Under the pieces are notes generated by a model. It saw nothing but the letters and a program-made list of their open reading frames with translations. It did not search any database and had not been told where the DNA came from. The position numbers and the translations under genes were made by a program. A stretch of 64,000 nt of DNA, taken from contig NC_052399.1 of NCBI RefSeq assembly GCF_009389715.1, positions 3,860,938 through 3,924,937 of the forward strand, read 5' to 3'. Source of the DNA: Phoenix dactylifera (lineage: Eukaryota > Streptophyta > Magnoliopsida > Arecales > Arecaceae). Positions 1-9,279 of this stretch are shown piece by piece (positions within the stretch are counted from its first letter, which is position 1; each line of letters begins with the position of its first letter).

Positions 1-530
1 GGTGCCTTATAATGTCGAACACTTGCTTGTGTGTTAGAGGCCGCTAGTTTGGATGATCCTCCACATCCACCTCCATGGATATGTGACTTTGGATGCCACA
101 TAGGATAGCCTAATAGTTCAAAACAATTGTTGCGCGAAATTATCCCCTATGTGGTGCACCAAGATGAGCATTTGAATCAAGTTGATAGAAACAAGCAGGT
201 GTGATTGGTGTGTTGCACCACCACTTGGTGCAAGATATACTTTCTCCAGAAGCTGCTAATGTGGCAACATTGCTAGTTGTAACATTGACGATTTAGAGAC
301 TTCTGTCTTTCTTCTTGGTAAACAAAAGCATAAACCTTATTTATATTTGATAGTGGCTTCATAGTGAGAACTTGAATCCACAAGAAACTGATACACGCAT
401 TAATATTGAACATGTTTTTTCTAATCTTTCTTATTTGTCCTTTATTTTTTGATCGAAAATTAAATGGTTATTAGCCATGCCCGGCAATGCGCAATTTCTG
501 CTCCTTTCAAAAACTATATGCCATTTGGGG
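1..530. other. Intergenic, no gene recognised
   Basis: No open frame here resembles a protein I know. The stretch may include decayed upstream sequence of the LINE fragment that begins near 531, but I cannot show this. The short frames that cross it look random. Confidence 0.5.
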
Positions 531-1635
531 ACCACTAGGAGGGCTAGGGTTCGATCAACTGATGTACATGCGGCGATGGGTGGTGAGAGCTCGAGGCGAC
601 ATGACAGTGGCTTAATTTGGAGGATGTGGATCCACCCCCAAATTGCTCTATTCATCTTTAAGGTGGCCTGGAGATACCTACCGACTAGGAGTGTGTTGGT
701 GAAGAGAAGGATGGGGATCTCCCCGTCATGTGTGGACTGCCCAAAGGTGGAGGAGACGGTCGGCCATGTCCTGTTACAGTGCCCATGGGCCGTTCAAATT
801 TGGAGGCAGACATCTTTTCTCCTGCCGAGGTCCATTGAGTCTGCAGAGGTTTTACTTCGACACATGAGGTCTGCCATGCGGGCTCTGAGTTCTGCTGCCT
901 GGGGTGTTGTTGGTGCTTATCTAGCTTATCACATTTGGTTGGATAGGAACGACAGAGTCTTCAAGGACAGGAGGGTCTTCCTGAAGGTTATGGTGGATAG
1001 AGCTATCCGTTAGGCCGCTAAAGTCACTGGGGCTACTATGACTGTTTCATTTGGGCTGGCTAGGAACATTTGGGTCTTCCCCTCTGCTGCTATAGTGCCT
1101 AGGTATGTCTTCACATCCTGGAAGCCCCCACCCCTTAGCCACCTAAAGGTGAACTTTGATAGTAGCTTGCCAGCTGGCGAAGGCTACACCGGTGTTGCCT
1201 TTGTGATTAGAGATTATGAGTCTAGGCTGATTGCGGCGGAAGGGCAGCACACCTTCGAGACATCAGTTCTGGAGGCGGAACTCAGGGTTGCCCATTAGGG
1301 AGTCTCTTATGTGAGGCGAGTACTAGAGGCTCAGAGCATCATCTTAGAGGGGGACTCAACGGAGGTGATTGAGCGGATTCTAGGAGGAGCAGAGGGTGTC
1401 CAACCACCAGTTTCTAGATGACATCCGAAGGCCACTGAAGCAGTGTGATGCTTTCCACGTTATGCATGTGTTCCGGAAGGTAAATAGAGCTACTGATTGG
1501 ATCGCCTCCTTTACTGCTCACCATTCTAGACAGATTCTCTGAACCCATTTTGTATCTGTCCCTCCACTTCTTTGGAATAGATGGCAATGCTCACACGAGA
1601 CTAGTGTGACCTGCCAATGTACCAAAAAAAAAAAT
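531..1635 (+). mobile_element. Truncated LINE (L1-type) 3' end: zinc-binding and RNase H domains
   Basis: Two neighbouring frames encode the C-terminal part of a plant L1-type ORF2. The first (about 531-1010) has the reverse-transcriptase-associated zinc-binding region: hydrophobic IALFIFKVAWRYLPTR, then Cys-x2-Cys (CVDC) and a His/Cys pair (GHVLLQC). The second (about 1100-1300) has the RNase H start (LKVNFDSSLP, VIRDYESRLIAAEG, EAELR). Further RNase H signal (ILEGDS, then ATDWIASF-like text) continues to about 1530 in shifted frames. A short A-run at 1622-1632 marks the 3' end. Stops and frame changes show it is dead. The same family recurs at 26754-28191 on the other strand in much better condition. 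The reverse transcriptase and endonuclease are absent, so this is a 5'-truncated copy. I saw no target-site duplication, so it is probably old. Confidence 0.75.
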
Positions 1636-1689
1636 TATCTGCCATTATTTATCTGTTTCAACCTCAAGGCTAACCAAGAAGAGATGCAT

Positions 1690-2620
1690 TTTTCTGCTCA
1701 AGAATGACGAGTCCATGAGGCAGCTGAAGCAAATCCGCCGCCAAATCCCCATCTCATCCCTCATGGTCTTTTGCACCGACCCTGTGTCTCGAGACACTAA
1801 ACTATGCATGGAAGTTGTTTGAAAATTGGAAGGGAGAAAGAACCGTGCGCTAATCGTTAAAACTGGGTTCGAGTTTGATCCTTCTGTGAGGAACTCACTG
1901 GGGGAGCATGCATGCTGAATGGGTAGCATTGGAATTTCACAGTAGTTGTTCGATGAAATGTCAAAAAGGGACACCGTTTCTTGGAATGTTCTAATTGCAG
2001 GTTATCTAAAATGTGGGGAGCTTGAGGATGCCATCTCTGATTACTAGAAGATGGATCAAGAGGACGTGAAGCCTGATGAAGCTACTTTGGTTAGGTCACA
2101 CTTTCTACTTGTGTTTCAAAAAAAAAAAAAAAAAAAAAAGAGTTGTGAAAGAGAATTTATCATTATATGAATGAAGAATTTAGATTCAGCATTCATCTTG
2201 GCTATGCTTTGTAAATGTGGCTGTGTACATATGGCTCGTACATTCTTCGATGGCAAAAAAATTGATCTTTTGGACAAGCATTATCTCACTAAATGTGATT
2301 CTGGGCCGATTGGATGAAGCAAGATAGCTGTTGGACCAAAGTCCTGCAAGAGATGTAATTCTTTGGACTGCAGTGACTAATGGATAGGTGCAATATAATT
2401 TACCTTGGAGGAGCTATGGGGGAGACGCAGCTCAAAAGAATCAAACCTGATAAGTATTCGGTCGTGCTTCTTCTTACAGTTTGTACTAGTTGGGGAGCAA
2501 TGGAACAAGGGAAATGGATTCATGATACATTGAGGACAATACAATAAAAATTGATGCTGAAACAAAGGGAAATGTATTCTTGTCTAGGGCAAACTCATTT
2601 TCAATGACGTCGAATCAAAA
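1690..2620 (+). pseudogene. Decayed PPR (PLS-class) pseudogene
   Basis: Scattered across three plus-strand frames are PPR phrases in the correct order. Near 1715 is MRQLKQIRRQIP, the usual pre-repeat motif. At about 1950-2090 are LFDEMSKRDTVSWNVLIAGY, LKCGELEDAI and VKPDEATLV. At about 2200-2260 is LCKCGCVHMARTFFDG. At about 2420-2540 are KPDKYSVVLLLTVCTSWGAMEQGKWIHDT. Several stops and frame changes separate them. An A-run of about 20 bases at 2119-2139 sits inside one repeat. No E or DYW end is visible. It lies directly after the LINE remnant. It is a host-gene pseudogene related to the two intact PPR genes that follow, though not obviously a direct copy of either. Confidence 0.75.
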
Positions 2621-3234
2621 ACAAGAACAGACAATAATTGACCAAAATTACTTTATGTAAGTATTTGTCCTTGAAATATAAGTCAAATAACAATAATAAC
2701 AAAAAGATATTGTTTGGACATAAGGCTTTCAAATTTCACCACATAAGATGGTACGTGATCATGCACATGTGCAGCCCCCAGAAACAAGATGGTTTCTTTA
2801 CAGCCTTGTTTGCTGCAGCTTTCTGCAGATTGAATCAGCGGCTTCAACATGTCTTCTCTTCCCCCACTTGTCGAAGTGATGCAAAAGATTTGCAAGAAAA
2901 CAATATCATGCATTATAGAGGTGATGCCCCATTCGAAGAATTGACCGCTAAAAATGTCGAGCTCTTATAATGGTCTGTTTCATCGTTCAATCTGGCTGCA
3001 TCTGAGCAGTCTTCTGCTACCTTTGACATGCACTTGAAGACAGGTTTCAAATGCCACATGAGATAGCATTTCCTGTTCATCAGAATTATGGAATATCTCC
3101 ATTGAGCTGATCGGCTGGGCTGCATCGACGTCCAAGGCACCGTCCCTTTGTTAGCATCGACATTTGCACTTCTGCTATCTTTGAGTAGATGCTAAGGTCA
3201 TGCCCAAGGGATATGTGCAAACAAGAATTCAGCA
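2621..3234. other. Intergenic; 3' flank of PPR-E gene with E+-like remnant
   Basis: There is no complete gene. On the minus strand, just beyond the stop of the PPR gene, positions 3220 down to about 3090 read in another frame as a short E+-like tail (HDLSIYSKIAEVQMSML). This suggests the gene once continued further. The rest looks like 3' UTR or unrecognised sequence. Confidence 0.4.
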
Positions 3235-5424
3235 TTATAAGATATCCCCAGCTGTGAACAAATGTTGAGCTCCATCCACTTCAATCCAACTTTTGGCAAC
3301 CTCTTTTGATATGTTCCGATCCTTCATTTTCCTCCTAATCCCTTTTGCTTCATTCCATTGCCCAGATTCTGCATAGAGGTTTGACATAAGAACATGAGCT
3401 CCATCATGCAAAGGATCCAACTCGAGTATCTTCTCATATGCAATTTTGCCCAATTCCACATTTCCATGGATTCTACAAGCGCCTAACAGAGCTCCCCACA
3501 CATTTGCATCAGCTTCATATCCCAAGCTTACGATAAAATCTGCAGCTTCTTTTAAGAGCCCTGCCCGTCCAAAGAGGTCGACCATGCATCCTATGTGCAC
3601 CATCTCCGGCTCAACCTCATAATCCGGCATGCTATAATAAATTCTCTGCCCTTCATCAATCAATCCAGCATGCACGCATGCAGATAAAACACTGAGAAAC
3701 GTGATGGAGTTGGGCTTTACAAAGTTTCCGCCAATGGTTTGCATCTGTTTGAAGACCTGGACAGCCTCCTTACCACGGCCGTGCGTGGCCAGACCTGAAA
3801 TCATTGCAGTCCAAGCAAACACGTCCCTCTCCTGCATACCCTCAAAAACTTCTACAGCATGTACCAGACAACCGCATTTTGAGTACATGTCCACCAGGGC
3901 AGTGCCCAAAGTTGTATCAACTTGCACTTGGTTAATCTTCAAATAGAGGTGTGCTGCTTTTCCTTCTTCCAGTGCACCCAGATGTGAGCATGCAGTCAGT
4001 ACGCCGAGCATGGTGATCTTATCTGGTTTGATACGGCCTTCCATCAGAAGATCTTTGTATACTCTGATTGCTTCCTCCGGCTGGTTATTTCTGACATATC
4101 CAAGAATCACTGTGCTCCAAGAGAAATTGTCCTTCATGGGCATCTGTTCAAAGAGCGAATGAGCTACTGTCATGGACCCACATCGAGCATAGCCGGCGAT
4201 CATGGAATTCCAAGAGATAATGTCTCGTTCCGGCATTTCATCAAATACTCTTCTCCCAAGATCAACATTTCCAATTCTTGAATACATATCGATGAGAGCA
4301 TTGCAGATGGCAACATTCAGGTCGAGACCCATCTCCCGTATGCGACCATGAATCTCGAGTGCTAACTCGAGCCGCTCGCAAGCAGACACTATGCTAAGAA
4401 ATGTCGCTTCGTTGGCCCTTATATTCCTCTCCTTCATTTTTGATAGCAGCTGCAGACCCTCTTCCAGGTGCCCATTCTCCGCGCACCCGGAAATCATAAT
4501 ATTCCAAGAAATCAAGTCCTTCTCAGGCATACCATAAAACAGCAAGCGAGCAACATCTATCTGCCCGCACTTCGCATACATATTCATCAGAGAATTACTC
4601 AATATCAGGCTCAATTCGAGACCCTTTTCTTGTATGTAACCGTGTATATCCTTCCCCAACTGCAAATCTCGAAGCTTTAAGCATGCTGAAAGAACGATAG
4701 CCAACGTAACCTGATCGGCATCAATATTTCTCCAATCCTTGGAGCGAAAGAGAGCCACCGCCTCCTCCGGGCGATCATTATCAGCAAACCCCGCAATCAT
4801 GGCAGCCCAAGAGACCTCACTCCGCTCGGCCTCCGGCATCCTCTCGAACACAAGCATGGCGAGCTCCAGGCACCCAATCTCCGCGTACATGTGAATCAAG
4901 GAGTTGGAAACGAAAGGATCGCCCCAAAGTCCAAATTTGATGGCATGGGCGTGGATCTGCTGCCCTTCCGAGAAGGCCGAGAGGTGGGTGCAGGATTTGA
5001 GTAAGAAAGGGAAGGTGTAGCTATCCGGAAGGACTAGGCCGGATTGGAGCATGTCGACGTAGAAACGGAGGGAGAGCTCGGGGCGGTTGCTCCGAGCGAA
5101 GGCCCGGATGATGGCGTTCCAAGAGAAGAGGTTGGGGGTGGGAGTCTGGCGGAAGAGGGCGAGGGCGTAGCGGAGGTCGCCGTGGAGGGAGAGCGCGCAG
5201 AAGGCAAGGAGGCGGCTGGCGGCGAAGGGGTCGCGGGCGAGGCCGGTGGTGATCATGTGGGCGTGCAGTTGGCGAAGCTCGCGCATGGAGGAGCAGCGCT
5301 CCAGGCGGGCGAGGATCGGGTGAGCGAGAGCGAGGGTGAAGTTGGGTTTGGCGTTGGGGTCTCTCTCGGAAGCTGAGAGGTGTTGAGGGAGGAGAGCGAC
5401 GGAGCCTGGTAAGAGGGTGGCCAT
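3235..5424 (-). CDS. Pentatricopeptide repeat protein, PLS class, E subgroup (729 aa)
   Basis: A single intronless frame encodes a PPR protein, an RNA-binding factor expected to act in mitochondria or plastids on specific transcripts (editing, splicing or stabilisation). The pre-repeat motif is ERCSSMRELRQLHAHMITTG (about residues 41-60). It is followed by alternating P, L and S repeats such as NLFSWNAIIRAFARSNRPE, IHMYAEIGCLELAMLVFERM, DLISWNIMISGCAENGH and VFAWTAMISGLATHG. The E region (EMVHIGCMVDLFGRAGLLKE, WGALLGACRIHGNVELG, LMSNLYAESGQWNEAKGIRR, KSWIEVDG) leads to a stop right after FTAGDIL. No DYW deaminase domain is present. The E+ motif usual at this point is cut off, and an E+-like phrase lies beyond the stop in another frame, so the C-terminus may be shortened. 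The N-terminal third is GC-rich. The ATG at 5424 is the first in frame. The target RNA is unknown. Confidence 0.93.
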   Translation of the reverse strand: MATLLPGSVALLPQHLSASERDPNAKPNFTLALAHPILARLERCSSMRELRQLHAHMITTGLARDPFAASRLLAFCALSLHGDLRYALALFRQTPTPNLFSWNAIIRAFARSNRPELSLRFYVDMLQSGLVLPDSYTFPFLLKSCTHLSAFSEGQQIHAHAIKFGLWGDPFVSNSLIHMYAEIGCLELAMLVFERMPEAERSEVSWAAMIAGFADNDRPEEAVALFRSKDWRNIDADQVTLAIVLSACLKLRDLQLGKDIHGYIQEKGLELSLILSNSLMNMYAKCGQIDVARLLFYGMPEKDLISWNIMISGCAENGHLEEGLQLLSKMKERNIRANEATFLSIVSACERLELALEIHGRIREMGLDLNVAICNALIDMYSRIGNVDLGRRVFDEMPERDIISWNSMIAGYARCGSMTVAHSLFEQMPMKDNFSWSTVILGYVRNNQPEEAIRVYKDLLMEGRIKPDKITMLGVLTACSHLGALEEGKAAHLYLKINQVQVDTTLGTALVDMYSKCGCLVHAVEVFEGMQERDVFAWTAMISGLATHGRGKEAVQVFKQMQTIGGNFVKPNSITFLSVLSACVHAGLIDEGQRIYYSMPDYEVEPEMVHIGCMVDLFGRAGLLKEAADFIVSLGYEADANVWGALLGACRIHGNVELGKIAYEKILELDPLHDGAHVLMSNLYAESGQWNEAKGIRRKMKDRNISKEVAKSWIEVDGAQHLFTAGDIL

Positions 5425-6545
5425 GCCGTTGGAAAACTTTCAGGCTCCGGTTTGGTTGCCGGTTTTTTGGCATGAAAAAGTAAATTTTATATCAGATTGT
5501 CGTAGCACGAATAAAAGTGATGGTAAAATGAGTTGTGGATTCTATATCCTCCTTAAAATAAATACCATCATGTTTATGTGGATAGAATCTCATGAGAGAA
5601 ATGCTGGACATATTGACTTGAGAGAAATGCTGGACATATTGACTTCAGACTAGACCAACCTTCTTTAGCTTGGTATTAAACCGAGGAGTCACTCTGCACG
5701 CGCTAATAAAGATTAGCAGTTATGGCAACACCATTATTAATACATCATCATATAATTATGACCGCATGTTACTCATATGAAATAGTTTTCACATTATAAA
5801 TGTGCAGCTAACTGTTATCTTGCAATTACTGCACGTCGCGCAAAATTAGGTAACGGATCGACATATTACACTATATAAAGAGGTGACCCGGAGGTTCTCA
5901 AGTAAGCTCATTTAGAGACTCGACTCTGCAAAAAATTCTTTCTTATACAATGTTGCCTCACCATTCTGACTCAGGCTTCGTAGGATCTCCATTGGAAACT
6001 TTTTGGTAAGTATATTTTTTGCAGGTCATCTTCAGATGAGACCAATTCTTCCACAGCTCGATTGTCTTATTCACTTCGATTCACGCCGACCTCAGACCAA
6101 GCCAAGTAGCGCTCTGAACTCAGCTCAGAATTCTACAGCAACAGAATCTACTATCTAGTGACATACTTATGAAAGATGATACAGACACGATGCTTCGGAC
6201 TTACCAAAGATGTGCAAAAAAATTAATAGTGCAGCTGATTAGATTGCTTTTATATTCCTACCCCTAGAATACTATCGTGTCGGACTCCATGTCTGTAACT
6301 TCTACGATACTCCGGATATCATTTATGCTGATGGCTGTCCTCGTATTTATTACTCAGCTGTTCTAATATAGAAAAGGAACTCTCTTATCATCATAAGTTA
6401 TTGGCGCTGTTCTATACGTGAGCCCCATGGCATCTGTCATGTTGTGTTGCAAGGCCAAAATCTTTCGAGTGGCCAAACCACCCTTCAATATTTCCGCTGT
6501 TGGTCCGTCAAGGCCCTTCAGCTAGAGTCCCCAACTTTAGCAGCA
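5425..6545. promoter_or_regulatory. Divergent intergenic region between two PPR genes
   Basis: This 1.1-kb spacer holds the 5' flanks of both PPR genes, which are transcribed away from each other. About half of it is an LTR-like repeat (5585-6150). I could not assign specific core promoter elements. An in-frame open stretch from 6444 to 6545 lacks any ATG, so it is read as 5' UTR of the downstream gene. Confidence 0.4.
5585..6150 (+). mobile_element. Solo-LTR-like retroelement fossil, copy A
   Basis: This segment is a diverged copy of the sequence at 25015-25535. Shared landmarks in the same order are the CTGGACAT/TTGGACAT start, AACCGAGG, ATGTGCAGCTAACYGT, CAAATTAGGTAAC, a TATA-like box (about 5873), CTCAAGTAAGCTCAT, GAGACTC, and a GCAGGT block near 6023. 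A TATA-like box followed by a leader-like region fits a long terminal repeat of a plant LTR retrotransposon; I favour Ty3/gypsy, but no coding part is present to prove it. It is broken, old by its divergence from copy B, and without internal domains. Confidence 0.55.
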
Positions 6546-8666
6546 ATGTCCTCTCCCCTTTCCCTCCCTACTTCCCCTGTTCCAAGCCAAGCTCCCGTTA
6601 TAGACCCCAAGACCCCTGCATCCACCAACAAGAATACCCCATTCAGCCCCCAGCCTCTCCAGCTCCTGCTCGAAAGAAGCACCAGCTTCGCCGAACTCAA
6701 ACAAATACATGCCCAAATGATCCGTACCGGCCTCGCCTTCGAGCCCCTCCCCGCAAGCCATCTCGTCTCCATCTGCGCCACCAAAGACTTCGGATCGCTC
6801 AACCATGCCCGCCTCGCCTTCTCCCAGATCCCCAACCCCACCACCTTCACCTCCAATTCCATAATTCGGGCCTACACCAACAACCACCTCCATTACGAGG
6901 CCCTCTGCTTCTACATCGAACTGCTTCGAGCGAATCTCCCTCCTGATAAGTTTACATTTCCTTCGCTGTTCAAGTCCTGCCGGGATCTGAACGGGGGGAA
7001 GCAACTCCATTGCCATGCCGTCAAGTTTGGCTGCGGCTCGGACGCCTACGTCCAGAACACTCTGATAAGCATGTACTCTGCTTGTGAGTGCCTGAGCTGT
7101 GCGTGCCGGGTGTTCGACAAAATGGAGGCGAAGACCGTGGTTTCTTGGGCCACCATGATCGCGGCTTATACCGAGTGGGACCGGCCGGCGGAAGCATTGA
7201 ATCTTTACAGCCGGATGGAGTCCGAGAATGTGGAACCCAACGAGATCGCTCTGGTGAACGTTCTGACGGCCTGCGCGAGGGCCAGGGACTTGAAGACCGG
7301 GAGACGGGTCCATAGATACGTGGAGGCGAACCGCATCAGGTTTGATTTGGTCCTCTGGGCCGCTCTCCTGGACGTGTATTGCAAGTGCGGCTGCGTTTCG
7401 ATTGCTCGCCAACTCTTCGACGGGATGCCCGGGAGGAACTTGTTTTGTTGGAATATCATGATCAAAGGCCATGTCGAGAATAGCGACTACAAGGAAGCAC
7501 TGCATCTGTTCCGGGAGATGCAGCTCGGTGGTATCAAAGCCGATAAAGTGACCATGGCGAGCTTGGTGCTTGCATGCTCTCAACTGGGGGCCCTCGAGCT
7601 CGGAAAATGGTTCCATGCGCACATCAATCGGGAGAACATCGAGGTGGACGTCGTTCTGGGTACTGCACTCGTTGACATGTATGCCAAATGCGGGTGCATG
7701 GAGACGGCGATGAGGGTGTTCCATGAGATGCCTCGAAGAGATGTCATGACTTGGACAGCCCTTATTGGAGGCCTTGCGATGTGTGGGCACGGGGAGAGAG
7801 TCTTGGAGGTTTTCTATGAGATGCAGAGGAGTGGGGTGAAGCCCGATGCTGTTACTTTTGTTGGTGTCTTGACTGCTTGCAGCCATGCCGGCCTTGTCGA
7901 TGAGGGCTGCTCGCTTTTCGATTCCATGTCGAGTGTTTACAGCATCGAGCCCAGCGTCGAACACTATGGATGTATGGTCGACTTGCTCGGCAGAGCCGGC
8001 CACATTGACAGGGCTGAGGAGTTGATAAGAAGCATGCCCATGGCACCGGATTATTTTGTGTTAGGAGGCCTCCTGGGGGCTTGCAGAATACACGGCAACC
8101 TCGAGGCTGCCGAGAGAGCTGCACGGCAGCTTTTGGAGCTCGACCCCAGGCATGGCGGCACGTATGTGCTCCTATCGAACATATATGGTTCATTGGAGAA
8201 GTGGAATGAAGTTGATAGAATAAGAGACCTCATGTTGGAGAGGAAAGTGAAGAAGCCTCCAGGGTGCAGTATGATAGAGGTGGATGGAGAGGTTCATGAG
8301 TTTGCCATGGGGGACGAATCGCATCCTCAATCTGAGGAGATATATGCGATGGTAGAGGAAATGATGTGCAGAGTGAAAGAATGTGGTTATGTGCCGAACA
8401 AATCGGAAGTGCTATTTGACATGGACGAAGAAGAGAAGGAGAGTGCTCTGTGCCGGCACAGCGAGAAGCTAGCTATTGCTTTTGGGCTCATCGGGACGAG
8501 CCCGGGGACGCCAATTCGCATTATGAAGAACCTTCGTGTTTGCAGTGACTGCCATGCTGCAACAAAGCTCATCTCCAAGATTTATGGAAGGGAGATCATT
8601 GTGCGGGATAGATGCCGTTTCCATCATTTCAATGATGGAGTCTGTTCGTGTAAGGACTTCTGGTGA
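6546..8666 (+). CDS. Pentatricopeptide repeat protein, PLS class, DYW subgroup (706 aa)
   Basis: A single-exon DYW-type PPR protein, predicted to bind an organelle transcript and carry out C-to-U RNA editing with its own deaminase-like domain. The frame is open from 6444, but its first codons contain no ATG, so the first ATG at 6546 is taken as the start. The order is: a Pro/Ser/Thr-rich leader fitting an organelle targeting peptide, a pre-repeat motif (FAELKQIHAQMIRTG), many P/L/S repeats (VVSWATMIAAYTEWDRP, LFCWNIMIKGHVENSD, VMTWTALIGGLAMCGHG), the E region (VEHYGCMVDLLGRAGHIDRA, GLLGACRIHGNLEAAE), E+ (HPQSEEIYAMVEEM) and DYW. The deaminase zinc-site motifs are intact: HSEK, and CSDCH about 28 residues later. 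The protein ends HHFNDGVCSCKDFW, so the terminal tripeptide is DFW. No defect is seen. The editing site cannot be told from sequence. Confidence 0.95.
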   Translation: MSSPLSLPTSPVPSQAPVIDPKTPASTNKNTPFSPQPLQLLLERSTSFAELKQIHAQMIRTGLAFEPLPASHLVSICATKDFGSLNHARLAFSQIPNPTTFTSNSIIRAYTNNHLHYEALCFYIELLRANLPPDKFTFPSLFKSCRDLNGGKQLHCHAVKFGCGSDAYVQNTLISMYSACECLSCACRVFDKMEAKTVVSWATMIAAYTEWDRPAEALNLYSRMESENVEPNEIALVNVLTACARARDLKTGRRVHRYVEANRIRFDLVLWAALLDVYCKCGCVSIARQLFDGMPGRNLFCWNIMIKGHVENSDYKEALHLFREMQLGGIKADKVTMASLVLACSQLGALELGKWFHAHINRENIEVDVVLGTALVDMYAKCGCMETAMRVFHEMPRRDVMTWTALIGGLAMCGHGERVLEVFYEMQRSGVKPDAVTFVGVLTACSHAGLVDEGCSLFDSMSSVYSIEPSVEHYGCMVDLLGRAGHIDRAEELIRSMPMAPDYFVLGGLLGACRIHGNLEAAERAARQLLELDPRHGGTYVLLSNIYGSLEKWNEVDRIRDLMLERKVKKPPGCSMIEVDGEVHEFAMGDESHPQSEEIYAMVEEMMCRVKECGYVPNKSEVLFDMDEEEKESALCRHSEKLAIAFGLIGTSPGTPIRIMKNLRVCSDCHAATKLISKIYGREIIVRDRCRFHHFNDGVCSCKDFW

Positions 8667-9279
8667 TTGTAAGTAATATATATGTACCACATCCAATGGA
8701 AGAAGGACTGGTTTTTGTTTTCAGAATGTTGTTGATCAGCTTACCCGCACCGCATATGGATCACTATTCAAGCAAATGATGACAACAATTATCTTCAAAT
8801 ATCTCCTACTGATCATACTTGTACAACCATCAACAGCTTATTTGGATAGGCAACCAGCCTATCATCCACGCCAATGAGAAGTCGCGAAGAGAAGCAGAAA
8901 GATGCTGCCATCTTTTTATTGCAAATTACATGGCTTCATTCTTGATTTGCCATTTAATTACCAGAATTACTTGTGTAAAATTATGCGCTTCCCCGGATTC
9001 GATTCTCCATTCAACTGAATCAATTTTTTTTTTCTTCTCAGCATGGTTCTCATCGGAGCCTGATTTCTTCATCGGCTTAAATGTCAAGATCTCTATCTCT
9101 ACTGATCCAATTCCAAAACGAGTTTGATCTGGTGTTATGGCATATTATTGAAGGGTAACATTGCATTCTCGCTTACTTTGGGCTGTAGACATATCATTCG
9201 AACACGATGCAAGATATTAGACTATAAAGGTTACAATAGCAGAAGATTAATCACAAGATCACTCGGTTGCAATTCTTCT
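8667..9279. other. Intergenic: convergent 3' ends of PPR-DYW and NPH3-type genes
   Basis: The PPR gene ends at 8666 on plus and the NPH3-domain gene ends at 9280 on minus, so this 0.6 kb should hold both 3' UTRs. I saw no other feature and did not pick out clear polyadenylation signals. Confidence 0.5.

Noticed and set aside
6537-8003. 488-codon minus-strand frame
   Set aside because: It is the antisense shadow of the PPR-DYW gene.
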